NCBI GenBank assembly: GCA_003265435.1
Contig: NOXC01000005.1
Location: 186,001 to 250,000, forward strand
Length of the DNA: 64,000 nucleotides
Direction of reading: 5' to 3'
From: Cellvibrionaceae bacterium AOL6
Lineage (GTDB): Bacteria > Pseudomonadota > Gammaproteobacteria > Pseudomonadales > Cellvibrionaceae
Shown: piece after piece, positions 25,967 to 35,342 of the stretch
Layout: the number at the start of each line of letters is the position of its first letter
Position numbering within the stretch: the first letter of the stretch is position 1
Translations under genes and position numbers: made by a program
The notes under the pieces: generated by a model
What the model saw: the letters and a program-made list of their open reading frames with translations, nothing else
What the model was told of the DNA's origin: nothing
The model's database searches: none

Positions 25967-26785
25967 ATGAGCTACGGTAACACCGCAACCGATGCCCGCC
26001 CCGTGACGATTCTAACGCTGAAAAAAATGCAGGAGGCAGGTGAGAAATTCACCACCGTAGCGCTGTATGACGCACCGATGGCCGCGATGGCGGATCAGTG
26101 TGGCGTAGACGTACTGCTCGTGGGTGACAGCCTGGGAATGACGGTACTGGGCTTTGACAGCACCCTCCCGGTGACGATGGAACACATGATTTATCACGTC
26201 GAAGCCGTAAGCCGAGGCAGCCGCCGTTGCCTGATCATGGGAGACCTGCCTTTTATGACTTACGCGACGCCGGAACTGGCGATGCAGAATGCCACGCGCA
26301 TCATGCAGGCCGGCGCACACATGGTCAAAATCGAAGGGGGCGAATGGCTTTGCGAAACGGTCAGTAAACTCAGCGATCGGGGCATCCCTGTCTGCGCCCA
26401 TATCGGCCTGACACCTCAGTCGGTGAATAAGTTTGGAGGCTTTCGTGTACAGGGGCGCGATGAACGCTCCGCGCGAAAATTACTGCACGACGCCAAGCTA
26501 CTCGAACGCGCAGGTGCGGATCTACTGCTATTGGAATGTGTGCCGGACTCACTCGCAGAGGCCATCACCGATGAGCTCAGCATTCCGACCATCGGCATTG
26601 GCGCCGGTCGAGCCACGGACGCACAGGTCCTAGTGGTCAACGATATTCTGGGGCTCACACCTAAGCCACCGAAGTTCTCAAAGAACTTCCTGGTCGAAAC
26701 GCTGGACATCCCTGCCGCCCTGAAAAAGTACGTTGAAGATGTCAAAAGCGGCGTCTTTCCCGCCGACGATCACATTTTCAGTTAG
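25967..26785 (+). CDS. panB: 3-methyl-2-oxobutanoate hydroxymethyltransferase
   Basis: 272 residues. Makes ketopantoate from alpha-ketoisovalerate and methylene-tetrahydrofolate, the first step of pantothenate synthesis. Good Shine-Dalgarno (AAGGAGAG). Motifs: TVALYDAPMAAMADQCGVD, LLVGDSLGM with the metal ligand Asp, KIEGGEW, and CAHIGLTPQSVNKFGGFRVQGR, ending with a family-typical short C-terminus. panC, which follows panB in Pseudomonas, is not here; instead a c-di-GMP regulator converges, with an 8-bp overlap of the 3' ends (26778-26785). Confidence 0.96.
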   Translation: MSYGNTATDARPVTILTLKKMQEAGEKFTTVALYDAPMAAMADQCGVDVLLVGDSLGMTVLGFDSTLPVTMEHMIYHVEAVSRGSRRCLIMGDLPFMTYATPELAMQNATRIMQAGAHMVKIEGGEWLCETVSKLSDRGIPVCAHIGLTPQSVNKFGGFRVQGRDERSARKLLHDAKLLERAGADLLLLECVPDSLAEAITDELSIPTIGIGAGRATDAQVLVVNDILGLTPKPPKFSKNFLVETLDIPAALKKYVEDVKSGVFPADDHIFS

Positions 26786-28487
26786 GCGCCGACCGAGACA
26801 GGAAATTCGCCGCAACATACTCGGCGGATTCCGGTCTTGCGAAAAAATGGCCTTGCAGCTGCTCGACGCCCAAAGAGCAGCAAAGCTCGACTTGCTCTAC
26901 GGTTTCTGTACCGACCACCACAGTTTGCAAGTTAAGCGCTTTCAGCATACCCACCACACTGGAAAACAGGGCCACTTCTTTCTGAGTGCTTTGCACAGTG
27001 GGTAAAAAACTGGGGTCCAGTTTAACCAGGTCAAAAGGAAAGTCGCGCAAGTCCGAGATCGAGGACGCACCCGCGCCGTAGTCATCAAAGGCGACCTTGC
27101 ACCCAAGCTTTCTCAATTGCGTGATACTGCGCCCCGCATCACCGCCCCGTCCTTTCAACGCGGCCTCCTCCACTTCAAAAATACAGTGTTGCGGATCCGC
27201 GCCGCTGCGTGAAAACAACTGCTCAAGAAAGGCCGGTAAGGACGCGTCGGCGAGTTGAACCGGAGACAGATTGATAGACATCGGGTACACCACGCCGGTT
27301 AATGACTTCCACGCCATCTGCTGCCGGATCGCATTGCTGATCACCCAACCACCAATCTGCAAAATCAGCTTGGAGTCTTCCGCCACCGCAAGATACTCTC
27401 GCGGGCGCTGCACCCCGTTTTCCGTTTCCCAGTGCAGCAAGACTTCAAAGCCGCCCAGCTCATGAGACTGCGCCGCATAGACGGGTTGAAAGCGCAATTC
27501 AAAGGCACCGGCATCGATGGCTTTGCGCAGGTCCTGCTCAATTTGATAGCGCGAAATAAACTGAGCTTGCATTTCGGGCTCAAAAAAACAAGCTTGGTTC
27601 TTGCCGCGTTTTTTTGCGCGATACATGGCGATATCCGCAAATTTTAAAATCTCTTCCGGGTATTCGCCATTGTCTGGATGCAGCGCTATCCCGATGCTGG
27701 CGCCACTGGTGACAGTATGTCCCTTGATATCGAATGGCTTCTCGAGCACGTGCAGAATACGCTTAGCCACATTGCTCGCCTCGAGGCTGTCATCGAGATT
27801 CGACAGCAATATCGCAAATTCATCGCCGCCCAAGCGCGCAAAGATTTCGTTGCCGCGCAGGCAGGCATGAATGCGCTGCACCACGCGCTGCAACAATAAA
27901 TCGCCGACCCCGTGGCCAAAATTATCGTTAACGAATTTAAAGTTATCGAGGTCGATCAACAACAGCGCCAGACGGTGTTCCTGGCGCCGATTATTGGCAA
28001 TAAATATTTTCAGTGACTCGTCAAACAGGTGGCGATTGGCAAGCCCGGTCAGGGTGTCGCGCTCGGCCAGTTCCTTGAGTTTGCGATAGCTGTCCTGCAG
28101 CTGTTTCTCGAGATCGAAGCGTGTTTGCGCATGCAGGATAGAACGATGCATTCGCGCCGCGGTGATCTCATTCTTGAGAATAAAATCCTGTGCCCCAGCG
28201 CGAATACTGTCGAGCGCAATCTGTTCTTCCTCGGAGTTGCTCATCATGACGATGGCCGTCTTTTTCTCCGGCGACTCACTGCGAATGGTCAGCACAAGCT
28301 CAATGCCATCCCGACCGGGCATACGGTAGTCGACCAGTAACAGGTCGTAGTCCTGCTGCTTGAACAGCTCCAGCCCTTCTTCGACCGTTTCCGCCTCGAC
28401 CAGCTCATAGGACACACTGCCCAGATGCAGTGCTCGCTTTACAATCTGACGATCTACCAGATCGTCATCTACTATCAATACACGCAT
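26778..28487 (-). CDS. Response regulator with GGDEF and degenerate EAL domains
   Basis: 569 residues from the ATG at 28487. Receiver 1-120 with Asp53 (LLLVDYRMPG), GGDEF domain about 140-305 with an intact active site (RLGGDEF, 220-224), and an EAL domain about 315-560. The diguanylate cyclase half should work; its inhibitory site reads RGNE instead of RxxD. The EAL half looks damaged: EVL replaces EAL (FEVLLHWE) and the EGVET motif is VGTET, losing a conserved Glu, although NLSP, DDYGAG and KLD remain. It may bind rather than hydrolyse c-di-GMP. The gene starts inside the 3' end of the upstream histidine kinase (23-nt overlap), which is surely its partner. Confidence 0.9.
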   Translation of the reverse strand: MRVLIVDDDLVDRQIVKRALHLGSVSYELVEAETVEEGLELFKQQDYDLLLVDYRMPGRDGIELVLTIRSESPEKKTAIVMMSNSEEEQIALDSIRAGAQDFILKNEITAARMHRSILHAQTRFDLEKQLQDSYRKLKELAERDTLTGLANRHLFDESLKIFIANNRRQEHRLALLLIDLDNFKFVNDNFGHGVGDLLLQRVVQRIHACLRGNEIFARLGGDEFAILLSNLDDSLEASNVAKRILHVLEKPFDIKGHTVTSGASIGIALHPDNGEYPEEILKFADIAMYRAKKRGKNQACFFEPEMQAQFISRYQIEQDLRKAIDAGAFELRFQPVYAAQSHELGGFEVLLHWETENGVQRPREYLAVAEDSKLILQIGGWVISNAIRQQMAWKSLTGVVYPMSINLSPVQLADASLPAFLEQLFSRSGADPQHCIFEVEEAALKGRGGDAGRSITQLRKLGCKVAFDDYGAGASSISDLRDFPFDLVKLDPSFLPTVQSTQKEVALFSSVVGMLKALNLQTVVVGTETVEQVELCCSLGVEQLQGHFFARPESAEYVAANFLSRSAPN

Positions 28488-30357
28488 TCGATTCTTCCAC
28501 TGAGTCACAGGCCGCCAACGGCCACTCAAACACTACCGCGGTGCCGTTTTCACCGTCGGATTCAATCTGCACCTTACCGCCAAAAAACTCAACCGTTCTT
28601 TTCACGAGCGCAAGCCCAATGCCACTGCCTTCGACCTTGTCTCTCGGCTTCAGCGTCTGGAACATTTCCAGCGCTTTTAATTGCATGTCCGGCGGAATGC
28701 CCGGCCCATTATCCTCAACCCGGAAAACGTGCCTGCCATCCCGTTCTTCATGTCGAATCTGAATATGGCCGTCTGGCTTGTCATGATGTTTGATCGCGTT
28801 CGATATGAGATTGCGCATGACCAACTCAAACGGCACCCTGGGCACGCAAACCCGGGCATGGCTGACCTCGAGCGAAAAACTGCCCGGCTTGTCCATCAAG
28901 TAAAACACGCTCTCACACATCTCATGCAGGTCCACCCACTGCAACTGGCTTTCCATTCGGTTCACCCGAGAATACAGCAAGAGGTCGTTTAACAGCTGCA
29001 ACATGCGATCGGTTCGCCCGCGCAATAAGGACAGGTTCTCCAAGGTACTCTGGCTGAGGCCACTGCCCTCGTCTTCTTCTATCCAGCTGACTATTTTTCT
29101 AATGGCATTGAGTGGTGATTTCAAATCGTGAGAGGCGACATAGGCAAACTTGTCGAGATCCGCATTACTGCGTTCCAACTCTTTGTTGCGTCGCTCAAGC
29201 TCCAGCGTGAGGCTCTTGGTTTCGTTGATGTCCATCACCTGAGAGACAAACAACAGGACATCGCCCGACTCTTCCTGCACCGCGGTGGTCGACAGCATGC
29301 CCCAGATTTTTTGCCCGTCACGACGCAGAAATTGTTTTTCTCGATTCACGGTACGCAAACGCCCCGAGCGCAGGGCTTCGATGGTGTCGCTGCTGCGCTG
29401 GCGATCCGTCTCGGCGGTGACATCGAGCATGTTCTTCTCGAGCAGCACTTCCCGACTGTAGCCTAGCCATTCACATAAGGCGTCATTGACCTCCAGAAAA
29501 TCACCAAAGGTCCCCATGATCGCAAACGGCTGAGCGGAACTGTGAATTGCAGTGTTCAGCAGGGCCTCTTTTTCAGCCAGCTTTCTGGCGGTGGCCTGCT
29601 TCTCGGTCAAATCTTCGATCACACCGGTATAAAAGACTTCCCCATTGGTTTCCCCGCGTCTTGCGGATATCGCCACCGGAAAGTAGTCACCGTTTTTACG
29701 CCGTGCATTGATGTGGTCGCCGCGCACTCGGGTTTTGCTGTTCGCCGACATGCCCGCTTCGCTCGCGGCAACAAACACACTGCGCAGTGAACTGCCGGTG
29801 GGCACCATGAGAATTTCGATCGACTTGCCCAGAATTTCCGACTCTTTGTAACCGAAAATACGCTCCGCTGCCGAGTTGAAGGCCAACACTCGCCCTTCCT
29901 CGTTGACGCTGATTATGGCATCGCTCACCGAGCCCAATATGGCCTGCAAACGCTGGGTCGTTTCCGTTGCCTGGCGAGTACGCATGTCCACCAGACGCTG
30001 CAGATAGTTGTGCGAATCCGCCATCTCCGCACACATGTCGTTGAAGCCACGCTCCAGATCACTCAGCTCGTCATGCCCTTTCTGAACAAGACGTACGGAA
30101 AAATCACCACGGGAAAACGCCTGCACACCATCGCGCAAGGTGCGAATACGATTGACGATGTAGCGCTGTACCAACCAGGCGTGCAGCAGCAGCTGCACGA
30201 CCACTAGCGCGACCACAGCAAGAAGAGACCAAAGCACCGGCAACGCACCGACCAGCGACTCATAGGCAATCAAAAGCCCAATAAAGGTCACGGCCGGCAG
30301 TAGCCAAAGCGCACTGGCCAGAAGCAATTTGTTGCGGATCTTTACGGTGCTGAACAC
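28465..30357 (-). CDS. Membrane-bound PAS sensor histidine kinase
   Basis: 630 residues beginning with GTG at 30357. Two membrane segments close together (about 11-31 and 38-60) with almost no periplasmic loop, HAMP (62-115), two PAS domains (about 136-255 and 265-385), HisKA with His410 (YVASHDLKSPLNAI), and HATPase with N box (NLISNAIKHH), VEDNGPGIP and GSGIGLALV. The DLKSPL-type H box is common in bacteriophytochrome-like kinases. With so little periplasmic sequence the signal is probably sensed by the PAS domains or the membrane. It overlaps the downstream response regulator, so the pair couples an unknown signal to c-di-GMP. Confidence 0.92.
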   Translation of the reverse strand: MFSTVKIRNKLLLASALWLLPAVTFIGLLIAYESLVGALPVLWSLLAVVALVVVQLLLHAWLVQRYIVNRIRTLRDGVQAFSRGDFSVRLVQKGHDELSDLERGFNDMCAEMADSHNYLQRLVDMRTRQATETTQRLQAILGSVSDAIISVNEEGRVLAFNSAAERIFGYKESEILGKSIEILMVPTGSSLRSVFVAASEAGMSANSKTRVRGDHINARRKNGDYFPVAISARRGETNGEVFYTGVIEDLTEKQATARKLAEKEALLNTAIHSSAQPFAIMGTFGDFLEVNDALCEWLGYSREVLLEKNMLDVTAETDRQRSSDTIEALRSGRLRTVNREKQFLRRDGQKIWGMLSTTAVQEESGDVLLFVSQVMDINETKSLTLELERRNKELERSNADLDKFAYVASHDLKSPLNAIRKIVSWIEEDEGSGLSQSTLENLSLLRGRTDRMLQLLNDLLLYSRVNRMESQLQWVDLHEMCESVFYLMDKPGSFSLEVSHARVCVPRVPFELVMRNLISNAIKHHDKPDGHIQIRHEERDGRHVFRVEDNGPGIPPDMQLKALEMFQTLKPRDKVEGSGIGLALVKRTVEFFGGKVQIESDGENGTAVVFEWPLAACDSVEESNACIDSR

Positions 30358-30848
30358 GAAATCATCACCGAACTGAAATCAGACTGAGAAATACCCACCT
30401 CCCTGATGAGCAGCGCACATGCGCGATCACAACGCTTATGTCATTCTAGGGCCTGTTGACACTAATTTCATACGCTCTGTTGCCAACCCGAAGGGCTGGG
30501 TCTGTATTTCCACCCTGCTGCGTTGCTTTTCACTCATTTAGCTCGCTAAACCACCGTTCAAAGCGCCTTGCAGTCTGAAAATACAGACTCCAGCAGAGCG
30601 TATGGAATTAGTGTCAATAGGCCTTAGCGAATTTTACGGCACCTTGACGCCCAGGAATCGGGTCTCACTCACAAATACAAAGCGGCCCCCCTTATGTGAT
30701 AGAGGCGAACCATCGACAGGTTCGATCAAAAATGCACCGCCGCACCCACTGTCGTCCTTCTATTCTACGAAGGAAACCGCGTGAAGGCTTCGCAAAGACC
30801 TGCAAATTTCATACAATTCGTCTTCCCACTTTTCAGAGCGAGTATCCT
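30358..30848. other. 491-bp intergenic region between the kinase and ppc
   Basis: Contains the MITE-like element at 30446-30627. The remaining 220 bp up to the ppc ATG should hold the ppc promoter and leader; I see no convincing -10/-35 pair. Short open frames that run through the element lack Shine-Dalgarno sequences and I regard them as spurious. Confidence 0.55.
30446..30627. mobile_element. MITE-like inverted-repeat element, 182 bp
   Basis: The left end CTAGGGCCTGTTGACACTAA continues to TACGCTCTG, and the right end is its near-perfect reverse complement: 37 bp of terminal inverted repeat with about four mismatches. The symmetry extends inward (TCTGTATTT on the left at about 30511-30519, AAATACAGA on the right), broken by a small extra hairpin on the left (CCAACCC-GAA-GGGCTGG), with a central TTTAGC-TC-GCTAAA. 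There is no coding capacity. This fits a non-autonomous transposable element or a palindromic repeat family. I found one copy in the window. Confidence 0.75.
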
Positions 30849-33470
30849 ATGCATCAACTTCCTGAAACGCTGCGCGACAATGTTCGGACCCTTGGCGAGT
30901 TGCTCGGACGCATTCTGGCCTCCCACGAGGGCGAGCATACCTTCAATACTGTGGAGGAAATTCGCAACACGTCGAAAAGCCTGGCCCAGGCCCAGGAAGT
31001 CGATTACCAGCCTCTGATTGATTCGCTTGCGAGACTGAGCGATCAGGAGATCCTGCCGCTGGCTCGCGCCTTCAATCAGTTCCTCAATCTGGCCAATATT
31101 GCCGACCAACAATATTACGCCAGTTCGGAAACTCAGCCGGAAGACAGCCTCAAGGTGCTCATCGACACGTTGTCCGAGAGCTGCGATCGCGACGCGTTGA
31201 TTCACGCGATTGAACATCTCGACATCAATCTCGTTCTGACTGCGCACCCGACGGAAGTCAGTCGACGTACGCTGATCCGTAAGTACACGGAGTTAGCGAA
31301 GACCCTCGATGACTTCACCCGCAAAGACCTGCTTGCCTACAAGCAGGACAAGCTCGAAGGTCGACTTTATCGCCTTATCGAAGAGATCTGGACCACCGAC
31401 GAGATCCGCGTTAAACGCCCCACTGCGGTCGACGAAGCCCGCGGCGGCCTCTCGGCGATTGGCGACAACCTGTGGACGGCTGTCCCTGAATTCGTGCGTC
31501 ATCTCGACCGGCTCTGCCAACAGCGACTCGGCCATGCCCTGCCGCTGACTTGTAACCCCTTTACCTTCAGCTCCTGGATGGGCGGCGACCGCGATGGCAA
31601 CCCGAATGTCACCCATGATGTGACTCGTGAAGTCATCCTGCTCGGACGCCTGCGCGCCGCCAAGCAATATTGGGCCGATGTACAAAGCCTGATCCAGGAT
31701 CTGAGCATGCATACCGCGACCGACGAATTGCGCGGACAGCTCGCCGACCCGGCCTCACGGACCCCGTATCGTGACCTTCTGCGCCAGCTTAGCCAACGAC
31801 TCATCGACACTCAAAACTGGCTCAGTGCCCAGCTGGATGGCGAGCGCTGCGTGCCTCCGCACGACCTTATTGATAGCAAAGAACAAATCCTGGCGCCCTT
31901 GCTGCTCGCGCATCGCTCGCTGACCGAAACCCGCTGCGATCATATCGCCAACGGCCCCCTGGTCGACGCCATTCGCCGAGTATCGGCCTTCGGCATAAAC
32001 TTGAGCCCTCTCGATGTACGTCAGGATGCCGATCGCCACGTGCAGGTGCTCGACGAGCTGACCGAATACCTCGAAGTGGGCAGTTATCGCGAATGGGATG
32101 AAGAGCGTCGCATCGAGTTTCTACTTGAAGAATTGCAGAACAAACGCCCTCTGCTGCCGCAGGATGTCGAGCTCTCCGACGACAGTATGGAAGTGATCAA
32201 TACCTGCCGAGTCATCGCCGCGCAACCGCGCGAAACGCTGTCACACTACGTGATTTCCATGGCCGAGCAGGCATCCGATGTCCTCGCCGTGGCACTGCTG
32301 CTGAAAGAAACCGGCATTCAGTGGAACATGCCCATCGTGCCTCTGTTCGAAACCCTGGACGACCTCAACCGCGCCGCCAAAGTGATGAACACGCTGTGGC
32401 AGATGCACTGGTACCAGCGCTATTGTGAAGGTCATCAGACCGTCATGATCGGTTACTCGGATTCCGCTAAAGATGCGGGCAAGTTATCCGCCACTTGGGC
32501 GCAATACACCGCGCAGGAAAAACTGGTGAATCTCGCCGACCAGTATGAAATCAAACTGATGCTCTTCCACGGCCGCGGCGGCACCGTTGGTCGCGGCGGC
32601 GGCCCTGTTGAAAAGGCCATGGCCTCTCAACCCCCAGGCTCCGTCAAAGGACGCATACGCGTGACCGAGCAAGGTGAGATGATCCGCTACAAATTTGGTC
32701 TGCCCGCGGTCGCGTTTAACAGCTTGCGCACCTATGTGGTGGCAACACTGCAGGCCACCCTCGCGCCCAGCCCGGCACCCAAGCCCGAATGGCGTGAGCT
32801 GATCGAAGCCATGTCGAATGCGAGCCTGAAAGCCTATCGCAGCGTGGTGCGCGAGAACCCCGAATTTGTGCCGTATTTCCGCTCGCTGACACCAGAGCAG
32901 GAACTCGGCAAGCTCGCCATTGGCTCTCGCCCGGCGAAGCGTAAAGCCACTGGTGGGGTCGAAAGCCTCCGCGCCATCCCCTGGGTGTTTGCGTGGATGC
33001 AAGTCCGACTCAACCTGCCAAGCTGGCTGGGCATGCATCAAGCCCTGGACTACGCCCGCACTGAAGAGCCTGAACTGTTCAAGGACATGCTTGAAAACTG
33101 GCCGTTCTTCTCAAGCTTTATTGACCTGCTCGAAATGGTCGTAGGGAAAGCCGACGCGAATATCTGTGCGCACTATGAGAAGCAACTCGTCGACCCGAGT
33201 CTGCATGGTCTGGGCCAACAGCTGCGCAGTGACCTCAAGGCACTCGAGATTGCGCTGAACGAAATCAAAGGTCAGAAGCAGGTGCTCGACAGCGATCCAC
33301 GTCTGCAGCAGTCGATCAACGTGCGCAAGCCCTACGTAGAGCCGCTCAACTACCTGCAGGCCGAGTTGCTGAAACGCGAACGCCTTGCCGGAGAGATGTC
33401 AGAAAGCTTAGAGCTGGCCTTGAAGGTCACCATGGCAGGCATTTCCGCTGGGATGCGTAACACGGGCTAA
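30849..33470 (+). CDS. ppc: Phosphoenolpyruvate carboxylase
   Basis: 873 residues from the ATG at 30849 (MHQLPETLRDN); the frame is open further upstream but that part is not PEPC-like. Carboxylates PEP to oxaloacetate to refill the TCA cycle. Motifs: VLTAHPTEVSRRTL (catalytic His), GGDRDGNPNVTHDVTR, GYSDSAKDAGKLSATW, the glycine-rich FHGRGGTVGRGGGP and the C-terminal GISAGMRNTG that forms part of the active site and allosteric region. Cytoplasmic homotetramer in the family. Length is close to the 883 of E. coli. Confidence 0.97.
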   Translation: MHQLPETLRDNVRTLGELLGRILASHEGEHTFNTVEEIRNTSKSLAQAQEVDYQPLIDSLARLSDQEILPLARAFNQFLNLANIADQQYYASSETQPEDSLKVLIDTLSESCDRDALIHAIEHLDINLVLTAHPTEVSRRTLIRKYTELAKTLDDFTRKDLLAYKQDKLEGRLYRLIEEIWTTDEIRVKRPTAVDEARGGLSAIGDNLWTAVPEFVRHLDRLCQQRLGHALPLTCNPFTFSSWMGGDRDGNPNVTHDVTREVILLGRLRAAKQYWADVQSLIQDLSMHTATDELRGQLADPASRTPYRDLLRQLSQRLIDTQNWLSAQLDGERCVPPHDLIDSKEQILAPLLLAHRSLTETRCDHIANGPLVDAIRRVSAFGINLSPLDVRQDADRHVQVLDELTEYLEVGSYREWDEERRIEFLLEELQNKRPLLPQDVELSDDSMEVINTCRVIAAQPRETLSHYVISMAEQASDVLAVALLLKETGIQWNMPIVPLFETLDDLNRAAKVMNTLWQMHWYQRYCEGHQTVMIGYSDSAKDAGKLSATWAQYTAQEKLVNLADQYEIKLMLFHGRGGTVGRGGGPVEKAMASQPPGSVKGRIRVTEQGEMIRYKFGLPAVAFNSLRTYVVATLQATLAPSPAPKPEWRELIEAMSNASLKAYRSVVRENPEFVPYFRSLTPEQELGKLAIGSRPAKRKATGGVESLRAIPWVFAWMQVRLNLPSWLGMHQALDYARTEEPELFKDMLENWPFFSSFIDLLEMVVGKADANICAHYEKQLVDPSLHGLGQQLRSDLKALEIALNEIKGQKQVLDSDPRLQQSINVRKPYVEPLNYLQAELLKRERLAGEMSESLELALKVTMAGISAGMRNTG

Positions 33471-33508
33471 ACTACCGCCCCCAAGAGAACTGCCTGAAGC
33501 GAGCCAAC

Positions 33509-35320
33509 ATGTCTGACTCCCTGCCCGGAATGCGGCCCCCCACGCCGCTTCTGGATTCGCTCGCACTGCCTCAAGCGCTCAATACTTTGAGCCTTGAGGC
33601 GCTCGCCCAACTCGCGGACGAAGTTCGGGCTTTTCTGCTCTACAGCGTCGCTCAGACCGGTGGTCACTTCAGTGCCAACCTCGGCGTGGTCGAACTGACG
33701 GTTGCGCTGCACCACCTACTCAACAGTCCTGAAGACACCCTGATCTGGGATGTCGGTCACCAGGCCTATGCCCATAAAATCCTCACGGGCCGCGGCGATG
33801 GGATGGCCAGCCTGCGTCAGCATGAAGGGCTAGCGCCCTTTCCCAGCCGCGCCGAAAGTGTGCACGACGCGTTCGGCACCGGCCACTCTTCGACCTCCAT
33901 CAGTGCCGCACTCGGTATCGCGCTAGGCAAACGCTTGCAGGGCCAGATCTCACATACGGTGGCGGTGATTGGAGATGGCGCGATGACCGCCGGCATGGCC
34001 TTCGAAGCACTGAACCATGCCAGTCATATCGGTGTGCCGTTACTGGTCATCTTGAATGACAACGCGATGTCCATTGGCCGCAACGAGGGGGGCCTGGCAA
34101 GCTACCTCGCACGCAACTTTAGCGGTGTTTCTCGCGAGGACAGTGACAGCGAAGACATCAGTGTACCCGCCAGCATATTTACCGACATGGGCTTTCGTTA
34201 CAGCGGCCCTGTCGATGGTCATCAGCTGCCCAAGCTTATCCAGAAACTGCGCAAAGCCCTCAGTTACGACGGCCCCACATTGCTGCACGTGCGCACGCAG
34301 AAAGGATACGGTTATGCACCGGCCCTAGAGGACCCTATCCGCTATCACGCGCTGAGCAAGCTGCCTGCGCAAACAGCCCCCCCGACGCCCACTCAGGGCG
34401 AACGCTATCAAGATGTATTTGGTCGATGGCTGTGTGCCGTTGCCGCTGCCGACACACGTCTGATGGGCATTACTCCGGCGATGAAAGAGGGCTCCGGCAT
34501 GGTCGACTTTGCCGAGCGCTTTCCCGAGCGCTACGTCGATGTTGCCATCGCCGAGCAGCACGCCGTCACGCTCGCCGCAGGCTTGGCCTGCAGCGGGCAA
34601 AAGCCCGTGCTGGCGATTTACTCCACGTTTTTACAACGCGCCTACGATCAACTTATTCACGACGTCGCTCTGCAGAGCCTCGATGTGACCTTCGCTATCG
34701 ACCGCGCTGGACTGGTCGGTGAAGATGGCGCGACCCATCACGGCGCCTTTGATCTCAGCGTACTCAGTGCGATACCAAACCTGATCATCGCCTGCCCGAG
34801 CCACGAACTGGCCTGCGAACAATTACTGTACTCAGCGTACCGCCATTCGGGCCCCGCCGCAGTGCGCTACCCTCGAGGTAAAGGGCCAGGCACGCCGTGT
34901 CGCAGCGAAGACCAACGGTGGCCGATCGGCCGCGCCGAAGTCGTTCGGGAGGGCGAGCAGGTATGCATACTCAATTTTGGCGCCCTGTTGGATACCGGCC
35001 GTACGGTGGCCGAATCACACGACTGGGGTCTGGTGGACATGCGTTGGGTGAAGCCGCTGGATGAGGCTTTATTGGCGCAGTTAGCGCAGCGCTACTCGCA
35101 CTTCATCACGCTGGAAGACAACGTGGTAAGAGGCGGCGCTGGCGCGGCCGTGCTGCAGTGGTGCCAGCAACAGGGGCTACCACTGACCGTATTGACGCTC
35201 GGCCTTCCAGATCGTTTTATCGAACACGCCAGCAGAACGGAACAACTTGCCGCATGTGGCCTGGATGAGGCCGGGATCGAGGCCCAGATAGCACTGTGGC
35301 TGCAAAAGCAGCCACAGTGA
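33509..35320 (+). CDS. dxs: 1-deoxy-D-xylulose-5-phosphate synthase
   Basis: 603 residues. Condenses pyruvate and glyceraldehyde-3-phosphate, the first step of the MEP isoprenoid pathway. TPP-binding motif GDGAMTAGMAFEALNHA ending in NDN, catalytic GHQAYAHKILTGR and GTGHSSTSIS in the first domain, and the transketolase-like second domain with DVAIAEQHAVTLAAG and DRAGLVGEDGATHHGAFD. The gene ends in a 12-bp perfect hairpin (35292-35319) that includes the stop codon. No ispA or xseB neighbour is present, unlike many gammaproteobacteria; ppc lies 38 bp upstream. Confidence 0.97.
   Translation: MSDSLPGMRPPTPLLDSLALPQALNTLSLEALAQLADEVRAFLLYSVAQTGGHFSANLGVVELTVALHHLLNSPEDTLIWDVGHQAYAHKILTGRGDGMASLRQHEGLAPFPSRAESVHDAFGTGHSSTSISAALGIALGKRLQGQISHTVAVIGDGAMTAGMAFEALNHASHIGVPLLVILNDNAMSIGRNEGGLASYLARNFSGVSREDSDSEDISVPASIFTDMGFRYSGPVDGHQLPKLIQKLRKALSYDGPTLLHVRTQKGYGYAPALEDPIRYHALSKLPAQTAPPTPTQGERYQDVFGRWLCAVAAADTRLMGITPAMKEGSGMVDFAERFPERYVDVAIAEQHAVTLAAGLACSGQKPVLAIYSTFLQRAYDQLIHDVALQSLDVTFAIDRAGLVGEDGATHHGAFDLSVLSAIPNLIIACPSHELACEQLLYSAYRHSGPAAVRYPRGKGPGTPCRSEDQRWPIGRAEVVREGEQVCILNFGALLDTGRTVAESHDWGLVDMRWVKPLDEALLAQLAQRYSHFITLEDNVVRGGAGAAVLQWCQQQGLPLTVLTLGLPDRFIEHASRTEQLAACGLDEAGIEAQIALWLQKQPQ
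35292..35319. terminator. Perfect 12-bp hairpin overlapping the dxs stop codon
   Basis: CACTGTGGCTGC (35292-35303), loop AAAA, GCAGCCACAGTG (35308-35319). It spans the last nine codons of dxs and two bases of its TGA. The gap to convergent glyA is only 22 bp, so this hairpin is the best candidate to terminate both transcripts, though neither side has a T-tract. Confidence 0.6.
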
Positions 35321-35342
35321 AGTCAGAACAAACCGCAGTACA

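Noticed and set aside
30602-30784. 60-codon open frame starting in the MITE-like element
   Set aside because: It begins within the terminal inverted repeat and lacks a Shine-Dalgarno; its translation shows no family features.
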